Below, one piece after another: positions 1 to 5,971 of a stretch of DNA of 8,134 nt (positions within the stretch are counted from its first letter, which is position 1; each line of letters begins with the position of its first letter). The notes below the pieces were generated by a model, which saw nothing but the letters and a program-made list of their open reading frames with translations, was not told the origin of the DNA and ran no database searches. The DNA comes from Nitrospinota bacterium (GTDB taxonomy: Bacteria; Tectomicrobia; Entotheonellia; J063). The DNA lies in assembly GCA_003696125.1 (NCBI GenBank), contig RFHZ01000286.1:1-8134 (forward strand), given 5' to 3'. The position numbers and the translations under genes are program-made.

Positions 1-747
1 CTCCAGCAGCGGGTTCCCCACACCAAATGGGTCGTGCTCCGCTGGCCCACCCCTTCCATGGCCCAGCAGGCAGAGATGTCTACGGAGGGATTTGAGCAGT
101 TCTACTTCGATGTATGTACACTCGATTACGGGAAGATGGCGGCGGCCATGGAACCGCTCAAGGACTGGATGGAGCGGACCGATCGGGTGCACATCGTGGG
201 ACCGGGGACCGATCTTCACTTCTCCATCAAGGGACTCCCGGCGATCCCGTGTAGCGGTGAGCATAACATCCCGGACGGGGAGTGCTTTACCGCACCGGTG
301 CGGGAATCGGTGGAGGGAAAGATCACCTTCAATACGGCGACCCTCTATCACGGAACGGTCTTTACCGACGTCTCCCTGGTCTTTGAAAGAGGGAGAATCG
401 TGCAGGCCACGGCCAATCATGCCGAGAAACTCAACGAGATTCTCGACACTGACGAAGGTGCCCGCTACATCGGTGAATTTTCCCTGGGACTGAACCCTTA
501 CATTACCCGCACCATGAAGGATATCCTCTTTGACGAGAAGATCGCCGGCTCTTTTCATCTGACCCCGGGAAACGCCTATGACCTCTGTGACAATGGGAAC
601 CGGTCTGAGGTGCACTGGGATATGGTCATGATCCAGACTCCAGCCTATGGGGGAGGGGAGATCTGGTTTGATGATACCCTGATTCGCAAGGATGGACGCT
701 TTGTCCCGGAGTCCCTGCAGGCACTGAATCCGGAGCGGCTTGCCTGA
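1..747 (+). CDS. M29 family metallo-aminopeptidase, C-terminal part (5' end outside window)
   Basis: This is a thermophilic-type aminopeptidase of peptidase family M29 (AmpS/AmpT/PepS relatives), a cytoplasmic dinuclear-metal exopeptidase that removes N-terminal residues from peptides. The frame is open from base 1, and the residues before the first possible start (GTG at 34) already match the family ([17 protein letters not shown]), so the gene begins upstream and 248 residues are visible. The family metal ligands can be assigned by motif: Glu in IPDGE (codon at 280), Glu in RYIGEFSLG (475), His in [11 protein letters not shown] (556) with the likely catalytic Tyr at the end of that motif, and His and Asp in SEVHWDMV (613 and 619). 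All are present, so the visible part looks intact. It ends 26 bases before the convergent helicase gene. Family assignment is firm; the substrate range cannot be read from sequence. Confidence 0.93.
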   Translation, partial: LQQRVPHTKWVVLRWPTPSMAQQAEMSTEGFEQFYFDVCTLDYGKMAAAMEPLKDWMERTDRVHIVGPGTDLHFSIKGLPAIPCSGEHNIPDGECFTAPVRESVEGKITFNTATLYHGTVFTDVSLVFERGRIVQATANHAEKLNEILDTDEGARYIGEFSLGLNPYITRTMKDILFDEKIAGSFHLTPGNAYDLCDNGNRSEVHWDMVMIQTPAYGGGEIWFDDTLIRKDGRFVPESLQALNPERLA

Positions 748-773
748 GCACCTGGACACCCGGTCCCGGCTGC

Positions 774-2687
774 TTACGGTCTCTCTCCTTCCTGCTTCAG
801 GAACCTGGCCAGATCGTCCAGTTCGTGGGTGATGGGGCAGGGGGGCAGGCTTTCCAGGAAGAAGCGTCCATACGTCTTGGTCAACAGGCGCTTATCCAGG
901 ATGGCCAGGACTCCCCGGTCCCTGCGGTTCCGGATGAGGCGGCCCAGGCCCTGTTTCAAGGTGATGATCGCTGCCGGGATCTGGTACTCGAGGAAGGGGT
1001 TTCGTTTCTCGGTTAAGAGGAGCTCGATGCGGGCTTCGGTGAGCGGATCAGAGGGGGCGGTAAAGGGGAGTTTGTCGATGATGACGGCGGTAAGCGCCTC
1101 CCCCTGCACATCGATCCCCTGCCAGAAGCTGCTGGTGGCAAAGAGTACAGAAGAGATGTCCTGTTTGAACTCTTCCAGGAGGAGGTTCTTGGGACGCTCA
1201 CCCTGAAGCAGGAGACGGTAGGGGAGGGTGCCGTGCAACCGTTGGTATACCTCGTGCATGTTGCGATAGCTGGTGAAGAGCACGAGGGCCCGTCCCGCGG
1301 TGACCTGGAGCAGGCGGTGGATCTCTGCAGTGATCCGGTCCACAAAGGCCGGGGAACGCGGATCAGGGAGATGGGTGGGGAGGTAGAGGAGGGTCTGCCG
1401 GGCGTAGTCAAAGGGGGAGGGGAGGATTATCTCATCTGCCTTGTCGATCCCCAGGCGATCCCTGACAAAGGAGAAGTCCTGGTGGACGGCCAGGGTGGCA
1501 GAGGTGAGGATGATCGGTTTGGACTGGGAGAAGAGCCGGCGTCGCAAATCTTCCCCCACATCGATGGGAGCCGCCTGCAGCACCATTCCCTGTCCCCGGC
1601 GTTCGCACCAGTAGACATAGCGTCGATCCTCTCGCTCCGTGATAAAGCGGAGGGTTTCGGCCAGGGAGAGGCTGCGTCGTGCGCAACTGCGCAGCTCTTC
1701 CGAAGGGTGGGAGAGGTTTTGTATCTGGCTGGCGAGCAGGACCAGGGCATCGATCAGCTCGGTCACCCCCGGGAGGAGGGGCTCTCCCGGGTGGCGCAGG
1801 GGCAGGCGAACCCGGTCTCCCTGGCGGGCCATGGTGGCAAAGAAGGCGGCACCGAGCTGGTAGAGGGTTTCCAGCGTGGTAAAGAGGAGGCGGTCAGCCA
1901 CCTGGTCGAGACGCAATCGCTGTTCGGTATCGCGCAGCAACGTCTCGAACTGGTAGCTGCTGGCCGAGAGTCCAAAGTAGTGGGTTGCCACCTCATCGAG
2001 CAGGTGGGCTTCGTCGAAGATCACCGCATCATAAGAAGGGATTACCTCTCCGAAATTGGTATCCCGCACCGCCAGATCGGCACAGAAGAGATGGTGGTTG
2101 ACCACGATCAGATCCGCCTCTGCGGCCCGCTGTCGCATCTGGGTCAGAAAGCAGCGGTGAAAGAAGGCACAGGGGGAACCGAGGCAGGTCTCTGCGGTGG
2201 CGTTGATTTCCCGCCACAGCGGAGCATCGTCGGGGAGGAGGTGGAGTTCGGCCCGGTCCCCGGTCCGGGTGTGCTGGCTCCAGCGCGTGATGACGTCGAT
2301 GGGATGTTCGGTAGAGGCTGCGGGGAGGGTGAGCTGTTGCCGGTACGTATCCAGCCGCTGCAGGCAGAGATAATTCTCCCTTCCCTTCATGTAACAGGCG
2401 GAGAAAGAGCGGGGGAGGAGACGCTGCAGGAGGGGAATGTCCTTAAAATAGATCTGGTCTTGCAGGTTTTTGGTCCCCGTGGATATGACCACCTTGAGAC
2501 CGCTGAGGATGGCCGGCACCAGGTAGGCAAGCGTCTTCCCGGTTCCTGTTGCCGCTTCGATAATCAGCGTCTTGCGTTCCTGCAACGCCTCCCAGACCCA
2601 CTGGCTCATGGTCAACTGCTCCGGGCGTTCCTCGTATCCCGGTAGCCGCTGGGCCAGCAGTCCCCCTGGTCCAAAGATCTTCTCCAT
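774..2687 (-). CDS. dinG: DinG/XPD-like ATP-dependent DNA helicase with Fe-S cluster
   Basis: A 637-residue superfamily 2 helicase of the DinG/XPD/Rad3 group, 5'-3' DNA helicases used in repair and in resolving unusual nucleic-acid structures. Motifs in order: Q-like region near residues 21-35, Walker A EAATGTGKT (44-52), a four-cysteine Fe-S insertion (C108, C168, C173, C179; the last three spaced Cx4C x5 C as in E. coli DinG), DEAH box (225-228), TSATL motif III (395-399), motif V around FWQGIDVQGEAL (521-532) and motif VI QGLGRLIRNRRDRG (579-592). The ATG at 2687 places the Q-region normally; a Shine-Dalgarno is weak (AGG three bases before the start). It begins 27 bases after the aroF stop with no terminator between them, so it is probably the second gene of an aroF transcript. 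No N-terminal exonuclease domain is present, unlike Gram-positive DinG. The biological role in this organism is inferred from family only. Confidence 0.93.
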   Translation of the reverse strand: MEKIFGPGGLLAQRLPGYEERPEQLTMSQWVWEALQERKTLIIEAATGTGKTLAYLVPAILSGLKVVISTGTKNLQDQIYFKDIPLLQRLLPRSFSACYMKGRENYLCLQRLDTYRQQLTLPAASTEHPIDVITRWSQHTRTGDRAELHLLPDDAPLWREINATAETCLGSPCAFFHRCFLTQMRQRAAEADLIVVNHHLFCADLAVRDTNFGEVIPSYDAVIFDEAHLLDEVATHYFGLSASSYQFETLLRDTEQRLRLDQVADRLLFTTLETLYQLGAAFFATMARQGDRVRLPLRHPGEPLLPGVTELIDALVLLASQIQNLSHPSEELRSCARRSLSLAETLRFITEREDRRYVYWCERRGQGMVLQAAPIDVGEDLRRRLFSQSKPIILTSATLAVHQDFSFVRDRLGIDKADEIILPSPFDYARQTLLYLPTHLPDPRSPAFVDRITAEIHRLLQVTAGRALVLFTSYRNMHEVYQRLHGTLPYRLLLQGERPKNLLLEEFKQDISSVLFATSSFWQGIDVQGEALTAVIIDKLPFTAPSDPLTEARIELLLTEKRNPFLEYQIPAAIITLKQGLGRLIRNRRDRGVLAILDKRLLTKTYGRFFLESLPPCPITHELDDLARFLKQEGERP

Positions 2688-2714
2688 ATGCCTGTCCGTC
2701 CGGTTTCTCCCTCT

Positions 2715-3731
2715 TCAGACGCTGCGTCCCACCGCTTCGGCCACGGCAGCGACCCGTTGCATCAGGGTGACAAAGTTATCGAATTTGAGCGATTGCGCCC
2801 CATCAGAGAAGGCCTCATGGGGGCGAGGATGGACCTCGATCAGCAATCCATCCGCTCCGGCCGCCACCGCTGCCTGGGCCATAGGGGTCACGTACCGCCA
2901 GTGTCCTGTCCCATGGCTCGGGTCTACGATGACCGGGAGGTGGGTTTCGTGCTTGAGTACCGGCACGGCATTGAGATCTAAGGTGTTGCGCGTGGCCGTT
3001 TCAAAGGTGCGGATTCCCCGCTCACAGAGGATCACCTTCTGGTTCCCTTCGGAGAGGATGTACTCTGCTGCCATGAGCAGCTCTTCGATGGTGGTAGATA
3101 GCCCGCGCTTTAAGCAGACCGGGATATCGAATTCTCCTACCCGGCGCAGGAGCTTGAAGTTCTGGACATTGCGGGCACCGATCTGGATCACATCCGCGTA
3201 CCTGGCCACCAGCTCCACATCTTCAGGAGCCATGACCTCGGTCTGGATGGGCAGGCCGGTTTCCGCCTTGGCTTCCTGTAGGAGCTTGAGTCCTTCTTCC
3301 CCCAGTCCCTGGAAACTGTAGGGAGAGGTGCGGGGTTTGAACGCCCCTCCCCGGAGCATGGAAGCCCCAGCCGCTTTTACGGCTCGTGCCGTCTCCAGGA
3401 TCTGATCCCGGCTTTCCACCGAGCAGGGACCGGCCACGACCACGATACGGGTGCCACCGATCTCCACCCCATCGATCTGATAGCGGCTCGGTCCGTCTTT
3501 GACCTGTTTGCTTGCCAGCTTGTACGGTTTCAAGATCGGCACAACGCTCTCGACACCGGGAAGCGCCTCCAGCGAGTGGAGGCGTGACTTCCCCCGCTCA
3601 TCCCCGATCGCGCCGATGATGCAGCGCTCTACCCCACGGCTTACATGGGGACGATACCCCAGGCTCTCAATGGTTTCGATCACCCGGTTGATCTCTCCAT
3701 CGGTGGCATCGGCCTTCATGACGACAATCAT
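2715..3731 (-). CDS. aroF: 3-deoxy-7-phosphoheptulonate (DAHP) synthase, type I-beta with N-terminal regulatory domain
   Basis: Condenses phosphoenolpyruvate and erythrose-4-phosphate to DAHP, the committed step into the shikimate pathway and aromatic amino acids. Of 338 residues, about 1-70 form a ferredoxin-like (ACT-like) domain ([19 protein letters not shown]...), the module that in Thermotoga maritima DAHP synthase mediates Tyr/Phe inhibition. The TIM-barrel follows, with AGPCSVES (100-107), [16 protein letters not shown] (127-142), IGARNVQN (184-191), LKRG (207-210), DPSHGTG (270-276) and [17 protein letters not shown] (298-314). Predicted metal ligands C103, H273, E299 and D310 match the T. 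maritima set, shifted by one. ATG 3731 is preferred over an in-frame ATG at 3815 because a strong GGAGG lies just upstream and the family N-terminus starts with this MIVVMK. The gene sits behind an attenuator leader and is followed 27 bases later by dinG. Confidence 0.96.
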   Translation of the reverse strand: MIVVMKADATDGEINRVIETIESLGYRPHVSRGVERCIIGAIGDERGKSRLHSLEALPGVESVVPILKPYKLASKQVKDGPSRYQIDGVEIGGTRIVVVAGPCSVESRDQILETARAVKAAGASMLRGGAFKPRTSPYSFQGLGEEGLKLLQEAKAETGLPIQTEVMAPEDVELVARYADVIQIGARNVQNFKLLRRVGEFDIPVCLKRGLSTTIEELLMAAEYILSEGNQKVILCERGIRTFETATRNTLDLNAVPVLKHETHLPVIVDPSHGTGHWRYVTPMAQAAVAAGADGLLIEVHPRPHEAFSDGAQSLKFDNFVTLMQRVAAVAEAVGRSV

Positions 3732-3745
3732 CTCCTTTCCTCCTC
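3732..3745 (-). promoter_or_regulatory. Strong ribosome binding site of aroF
   Basis: On the minus strand GAGGAGGAAAGGAG runs directly into the ATG at 3731, with the GGAGG core about 7 bases from the start. It decides the start against in-frame upstream ATGs at 3815 and 3788, which lie inside the terminator hairpin. It lies about 30 bases beyond the terminator U-tract, so only read-through transcripts carry it. Confidence 0.85.
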
Positions 3746-3774
3746 TCTTGGCCCAACGACTGGGAACGATACAA

Positions 3775-3821
3775 ATAAAAAAGGCCATGGGTCTTTCCTT
3801 ACTGGCTCGACCCATGGCCTT
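3775..3821 (-). terminator. Intrinsic terminator in the aroF leader (attenuator, regions 3:4)
   Basis: Reading the minus strand, AAGGCCATGGGTC (3821-3809) and GACCCATGGCCTT (3793-3781) form a perfect 13-bp stem with a 15-base loop. The stem is followed at once by a U-rich tract (TTTTTATTTG, with two more T in the stem end). It stands between the leader peptide and aroF, about 40 bases before the aroF start, where it would stop transcription before the structural gene. Its position in front of a biosynthetic gene, and the competing pairing described separately, make it an attenuator rather than the end of an upstream operon. Confidence 0.92.
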
Positions 3822-3870
3822 GTCTAAAAGAGAGTTTATAGAAGAACGTGGAGACAGGAACGATGGGTCG
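3808..3870 (-). promoter_or_regulatory. Predicted antiterminator pairing (regions 2:3)
   Basis: CGACCCAT at 3870-3863, three bases past the leader-peptide stop codon, is perfectly complementary over 8 bases to ATGGGTCG at 3815-3808. The latter comprises the loop-proximal half of the terminator's 5' arm plus the first loop base. Pairing 2:3 is therefore exclusive with the terminator. The complementarity is seen directly; that it forms in the RNA and acts as antiterminator is inference from the trp/phe/his attenuation model. Confidence 0.75.
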
Positions 3871-3906
3871 GGTCAGGTACCATAGCTAAAATAGTACCAA
3901 AACCCG
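3869..3906 (-). promoter_or_regulatory. Predicted anti-antiterminator hairpin (regions 1:2)
   Basis: Minus-strand CGGGT (3906-3902) pairs with ACCCG (3873-3869), and GGTAC (3898-3894) pairs with GTACC (3880-3876). A small internal loop separates the two stems and a 13-base loop caps them. The 5' side covers leader codons Phe18-Tyr22 and the 3' side covers the last codons and the stop, running into the antiterminator segment (2 bases shared). With no ribosome on the leader, this hairpin would tie up the start of region 2 and favour termination. The shared part is short, so part of the effect may be steric. Fold inferred by eye, no energies calculated. Confidence 0.6.
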
Positions 3907-3959
3907 AAAAAGTAATAATAGCAAAAGTACCCTTCTCTCCGCTCCCGGAGATGTTCCAT
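3873..3959 (-). CDS. Aromatic-rich leader peptide of the aroF attenuator
   Basis: A 28-codon ORF (ATG at 3959, TGA at 3875-3873) upstream of DAHP synthase. The first ten residues are polar and charged (MEHLRERREG). Residues 11-26 are YFCYYYFFGFWYYFSY: 7 Tyr, 5 Phe and 1 Trp, or 13 aromatic residues out of 16. Such a run has no plausible protein function but is what a ribosome-stalling sensor of aromatic aminoacyl-tRNA needs, as in the pheA and trp leaders of enteric bacteria. ATG is the only usual start codon in this frame after the preceding in-frame stop. A possible Shine-Dalgarno AGGA lies 9 bases upstream (3972-3969); a GGAG only 2 bases upstream is probably too close. The stop codon sits beside the antiterminator segment, so a ribosome finishing the peptide would mask it and allow termination. 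Both Tyr codons and both Phe codons are used. Confidence 0.9.
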   Translation of the reverse strand: MEHLRERREGYFCYYYFFGFWYYFSYGT

Positions 3960-4019
3960 GACTCCGCGTCCTACTCGCCTGGTCTACCCTATGGGTGAAA
4001 TCAGATACCTCGTTATTCT

Positions 4020-4048
4020 TTCCTAACAGATTTCCCCAAAGTTGTCAA
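4020..4048 (-). promoter_or_regulatory. Sigma-70-type promoter of the aroF leader
   Basis: On the minus strand a perfect TTGACA (4048-4043) is followed by a 17-base spacer and TAGGAA (4025-4020). The -10 is weak, but is preceded by TG one base upstream, giving an extended -10 (TGTTAGGAA). The stretch upstream is A/T-rich with an A7 run, resembling an UP element. The predicted transcript start is near 4013, giving a leader RNA of roughly 280 bases and about 54 bases before the leader peptide ATG. The promoter lies just after the xdhC-like stop codon. Confidence 0.75.
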
Positions 4049-4066
4049 GATTTTTTTGCCGATTTT

Positions 4067-5221
4067 TTAAGGAGCAGCGGCGACCAGCGAGACGCGCTGG
4101 TAGTTGGAGAGCTTCCGGCGATCCTTGTGTCCACGGCGTACCTGGATCATCTGGGCGACGATGCTGATGGCGATCTCGGCCGGGGTATCGGCATTGATGT
4201 CCAGGCCGATCGGGGCATGGACCCGCTCCAGCAGGTGGCGGGGAATCCCCCTGGCTTCCAGCTTCTCCCAGGATTTCCGTACCTTGCGCTTGCTGCCGAT
4301 CATGCCGATGTAACGGGCCGGCGTCTTCACCGCCTGCTCGATCACGCGATCGTCGTACTGGTGACCCCTCGTCACGCTGACGATATAGGAGGAGTCGTCG
4401 ATGGGAAGCCGGGCAAAGACCTGGGAGAAGTCGGCAACGATCACCTCATCCGCCTCGGGGAAGCGCTCGGTATTGGCAAAAGCCGGCCGATCGTCGATGA
4501 CAACCAGCCGGAAACCGGCCAGCTTGGCCACCTTGGCCACGAAGAGGGAGACGTGTCCTCCACCGAACAGGTAGAGGGTAGGAATGGGGATGATCGGTTC
4601 GAGAAAGACATCGAGCGTTTCCTCTGCGGCCAGTCCCCACCGGCGGGCTTCTTCGGGGGGAAGCTGAAACTGGAATACCTTGAGGTAATCCTTTTCCATG
4701 ACCTGTAGCGCCTCTTCCCGGACGATCTCCTCCAGGTGGCTATTGCTCCCGATCTGCCCGACAACGGTCCCATCCTCCTTCAGCACCAGCTTGGCCTTTC
4801 CCCGCAGGGCAGGGGGGATCTGACCGGAGATGACCGTGGCGATGGCCCCTTTCTTCCCCGCCTCCTGGATGGCAGCGATCGTCTCAAAGACCGCCTCGGC
4901 CCTGCCCGGCACGATCGGTTCGATGAAGATCTCTACCACCCCTCCACAGTTTAACCCGGCCTCTCCGGCGTGCTTTTCGGTGAGGATGAAGCGGGAGATG
5001 CGGGGGGTATCCCGCTTCATCACCTTCTTGGCCTCACTCCAGACATCTGCCTCCAGACACCCCCCTCCCACCGTGCCCAGGGTGGTCCCCTCCTCGGTGA
5101 CGAGCATCTTGGCCTTGCCACTCATGGGGAGGGAGCCTTTGCTGGAGATGATGGTACAGAGGGCACCTCTTTTTCCCTCTCTCTGTAGACGCCGGATGGT
5201 GGCAAATATTCCTTCTTGCAT
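4067..5221 (-). CDS. xdhC: XdhC/CoxI-family molybdenum cofactor insertion/maturation factor
   Basis: XdhC-family proteins bind molybdenum cofactor and help sulfurate and insert it into xanthine dehydrogenase/CO dehydrogenase-type hydroxylases. The 384 residues hold an N-terminal XdhC_CoxI unit (about 16-103; SGKAKMLV, GTVGGGCLEADV, NCGGVVEIFIEPI). A second, diverged copy of that unit follows (about 122-212; RGKAKLVL, GQIGSNSHLEEIV, LDVFLEPI). The C-terminal part is a Rossmann-like XdhC_C domain (about 214-360; LYLFGGGHVS, VVIDDRPAFANTERFPEAD, VSVTRGHQYDD, IGMIGSKRK). Copy 2 lacks the GGGC and CGG motifs of copy 1. ATG 5221 has a GAGGAG 9 bases upstream. It is the last gene of the molybdenum-hydroxylase cluster, 107 bases after the mocA-like stop. 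No terminator follows it; the aroF promoter begins about 19 bases after the stop, so read-through transcripts would enter the aroF attenuator. Confidence 0.93.
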   Translation of the reverse strand: MQEGIFATIRRLQREGKRGALCTIISSKGSLPMSGKAKMLVTEEGTTLGTVGGGCLEADVWSEAKKVMKRDTPRISRFILTEKHAGEAGLNCGGVVEIFIEPIVPGRAEAVFETIAAIQEAGKKGAIATVISGQIPPALRGKAKLVLKEDGTVVGQIGSNSHLEEIVREEALQVMEKDYLKVFQFQLPPEEARRWGLAAEETLDVFLEPIIPIPTLYLFGGGHVSLFVAKVAKLAGFRLVVIDDRPAFANTERFPEADEVIVADFSQVFARLPIDDSSYIVSVTRGHQYDDRVIEQAVKTPARYIGMIGSKRKVRKSWEKLEARGIPRHLLERVHAPIGLDINADTPAEIAISIVAQMIQVRRGHKDRRKLSNYQRVSLVAAAP

Positions 5222-5264
5222 GCGCCCTTGCTCCTCTCTAGACTCAAGCGGTCAGCGAGGTTAC

Positions 5265-5298
5265 ATCAGCAGGATCCTGTGTCGTCTCAGGTGCTGAT
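5265..5298 (-). other. Imperfect hairpin in the mocA-xdhC intergenic gap
   Basis: In the 107-base gap (5222-5328), minus-strand ATCAGCA (5298-5292) pairs with TGCTGAT (5271-5265), with an inner CCTG/CAGG and a 4-base bulge. No T-tract follows, so it is not a terminator. It may be an mRNA processing or stability element, or chance. No convincing promoter or small ORF is seen in this gap. Confidence 0.3.
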
Positions 5299-5328
5299 CA
5301 CCGTCATGACCGCGCATAACCGTTGCTA

Positions 5329-5961
5329 CTATTCGGTGAGCTTTCCCAGCTCTCGCCGATAGTCTTCCTCATAGTCGATGTCTCGCAGGATATCATCCGT
5401 AGGGACCGGGATGTCGAGGATCTCCTCCGGATAGGTATGCAACAGGCTGTTTAATCCTACCGTATGCGGTAAGGCCAGGATGGCGGCACGAAACCTGGCA
5501 TGCAACAGGGCCGGATGACCTCGTTTCCCTGCATAGACCGGGAGGAAGATCCCCTTGTCCGGACGTTGCAGGAAGGCCTGGACCAGGGCCTGCACCACGG
5601 CGGCCTGGATATGCGGCTGGTCTCCCAACGCGATCAGGATGCCGGTGGCGTCAGGGGAGGCAGCCCGGAGACCGGCCTGGATGGAGGAGAGCATTCCTGC
5701 CCGGTAGTGCGGGTTGAAGATGACCGTCACCCCAAAGGGTTCGACCGCCCGGGCCACCTCTGCTCCGGCATGCCCCACCACCACCAGGATCTCGGTGAGG
5801 CAGCGGGCCTGCTGCAGGGTCTGGATGACCCGACCGATCATGGTGGTCTGGCCGAAAGGGAGGAGCTGTTTGAGCCTCCCCATCCGCCTCCCCTCACCTG
5901 CTGCCAGCACGATGGCACTGATCCCTGGCCGGGATGACTCCATGTTCCGGGTCGGTGACAC
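5329..5961 (-). CDS. mocA: MocA/MobA-like molybdenum cofactor nucleotidyltransferase
   Basis: A GT-A-fold NTP transferase of the MobA/MocA family. In the context of a molybdenum hydroxylase cluster it most likely adds CMP to molybdopterin (MCD cofactor for the xanthine oxidase family). Visible in the 210 residues: nucleotide-binding loop LAAGEGRRMGRLKQLLPFG (19-37), GDQPH metal-binding motif (113-117), RGHP (147-150) and C-terminal DIDYEEDY (194-201), close to the DIDTxxD motif typical of the family. I chose GTG at 5961: GAGGGAG stands 5 bases upstream, and the start follows the coxS stop by 10 bases. ATG at 5943 is an alternative with a poorer ribosome site; an in-frame ATG still further upstream would overlap coxS. 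CTP versus GTP preference cannot be proven from sequence. Confidence 0.9.
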   Translation of the reverse strand: MSPTRNMESSRPGISAIVLAAGEGRRMGRLKQLLPFGQTTMIGRVIQTLQQARCLTEILVVVGHAGAEVARAVEPFGVTVIFNPHYRAGMLSSIQAGLRAASPDATGILIALGDQPHIQAAVVQALVQAFLQRPDKGIFLPVYAGKRGHPALLHARFRAAILALPHTVGLNSLLHTYPEEILDIPVPTDDILRDIDYEEDYRRELGKLTE

Positions 5962-5971
5962 GCTCTCTCCC

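Noticed and set aside
748-773. Bidirectional terminator between the convergent aminopeptidase and helicase genes
   Set aside because: The 26-base gap has no clear stem with a T-tract on either strand.
1233-2645. Long plus-strand open frame (470 codons) opposite the helicase gene
   Set aside because: It is antisense to a gene with all helicase motifs, has no recognisable domain, and such long antisense frames are common in GC-rich coding DNA.
3732-3815. Start of DAHP synthase at ATG 3815 (366 residues)
   Set aside because: This ATG lies in the 5' arm of the terminator hairpin with AAGG only two bases away. The 28 extra residues are unlike the family N-terminus, while the ATG at 3731 has a strong GGAGG and gives the expected MIVVMK start.
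3936-3951. Small hairpin TCTCC-GGGAGC-GGAGA within the first codons of the leader peptide
   Set aside because: Only a 5-bp stem. It could act as a polymerase pause hairpin, but there is too little to call it a feature.
3960-4013. T-box riboswitch controlling aroF (an AGGGTAGACC-like string in the early leader)
   Set aside because: The string only partly resembles the T-box sequence and lies upstream of the leader peptide, not just before the terminator. No stem I architecture was recognised, and the aromatic-rich ORF explains the leader better.
3995-4708. Plus-strand open frame of 237 codons across the xdhC-like gene and the aroF promoter
   Set aside because: It is the complement of a well-supported XdhC protein and runs through the promoter; no family resemblance is seen.
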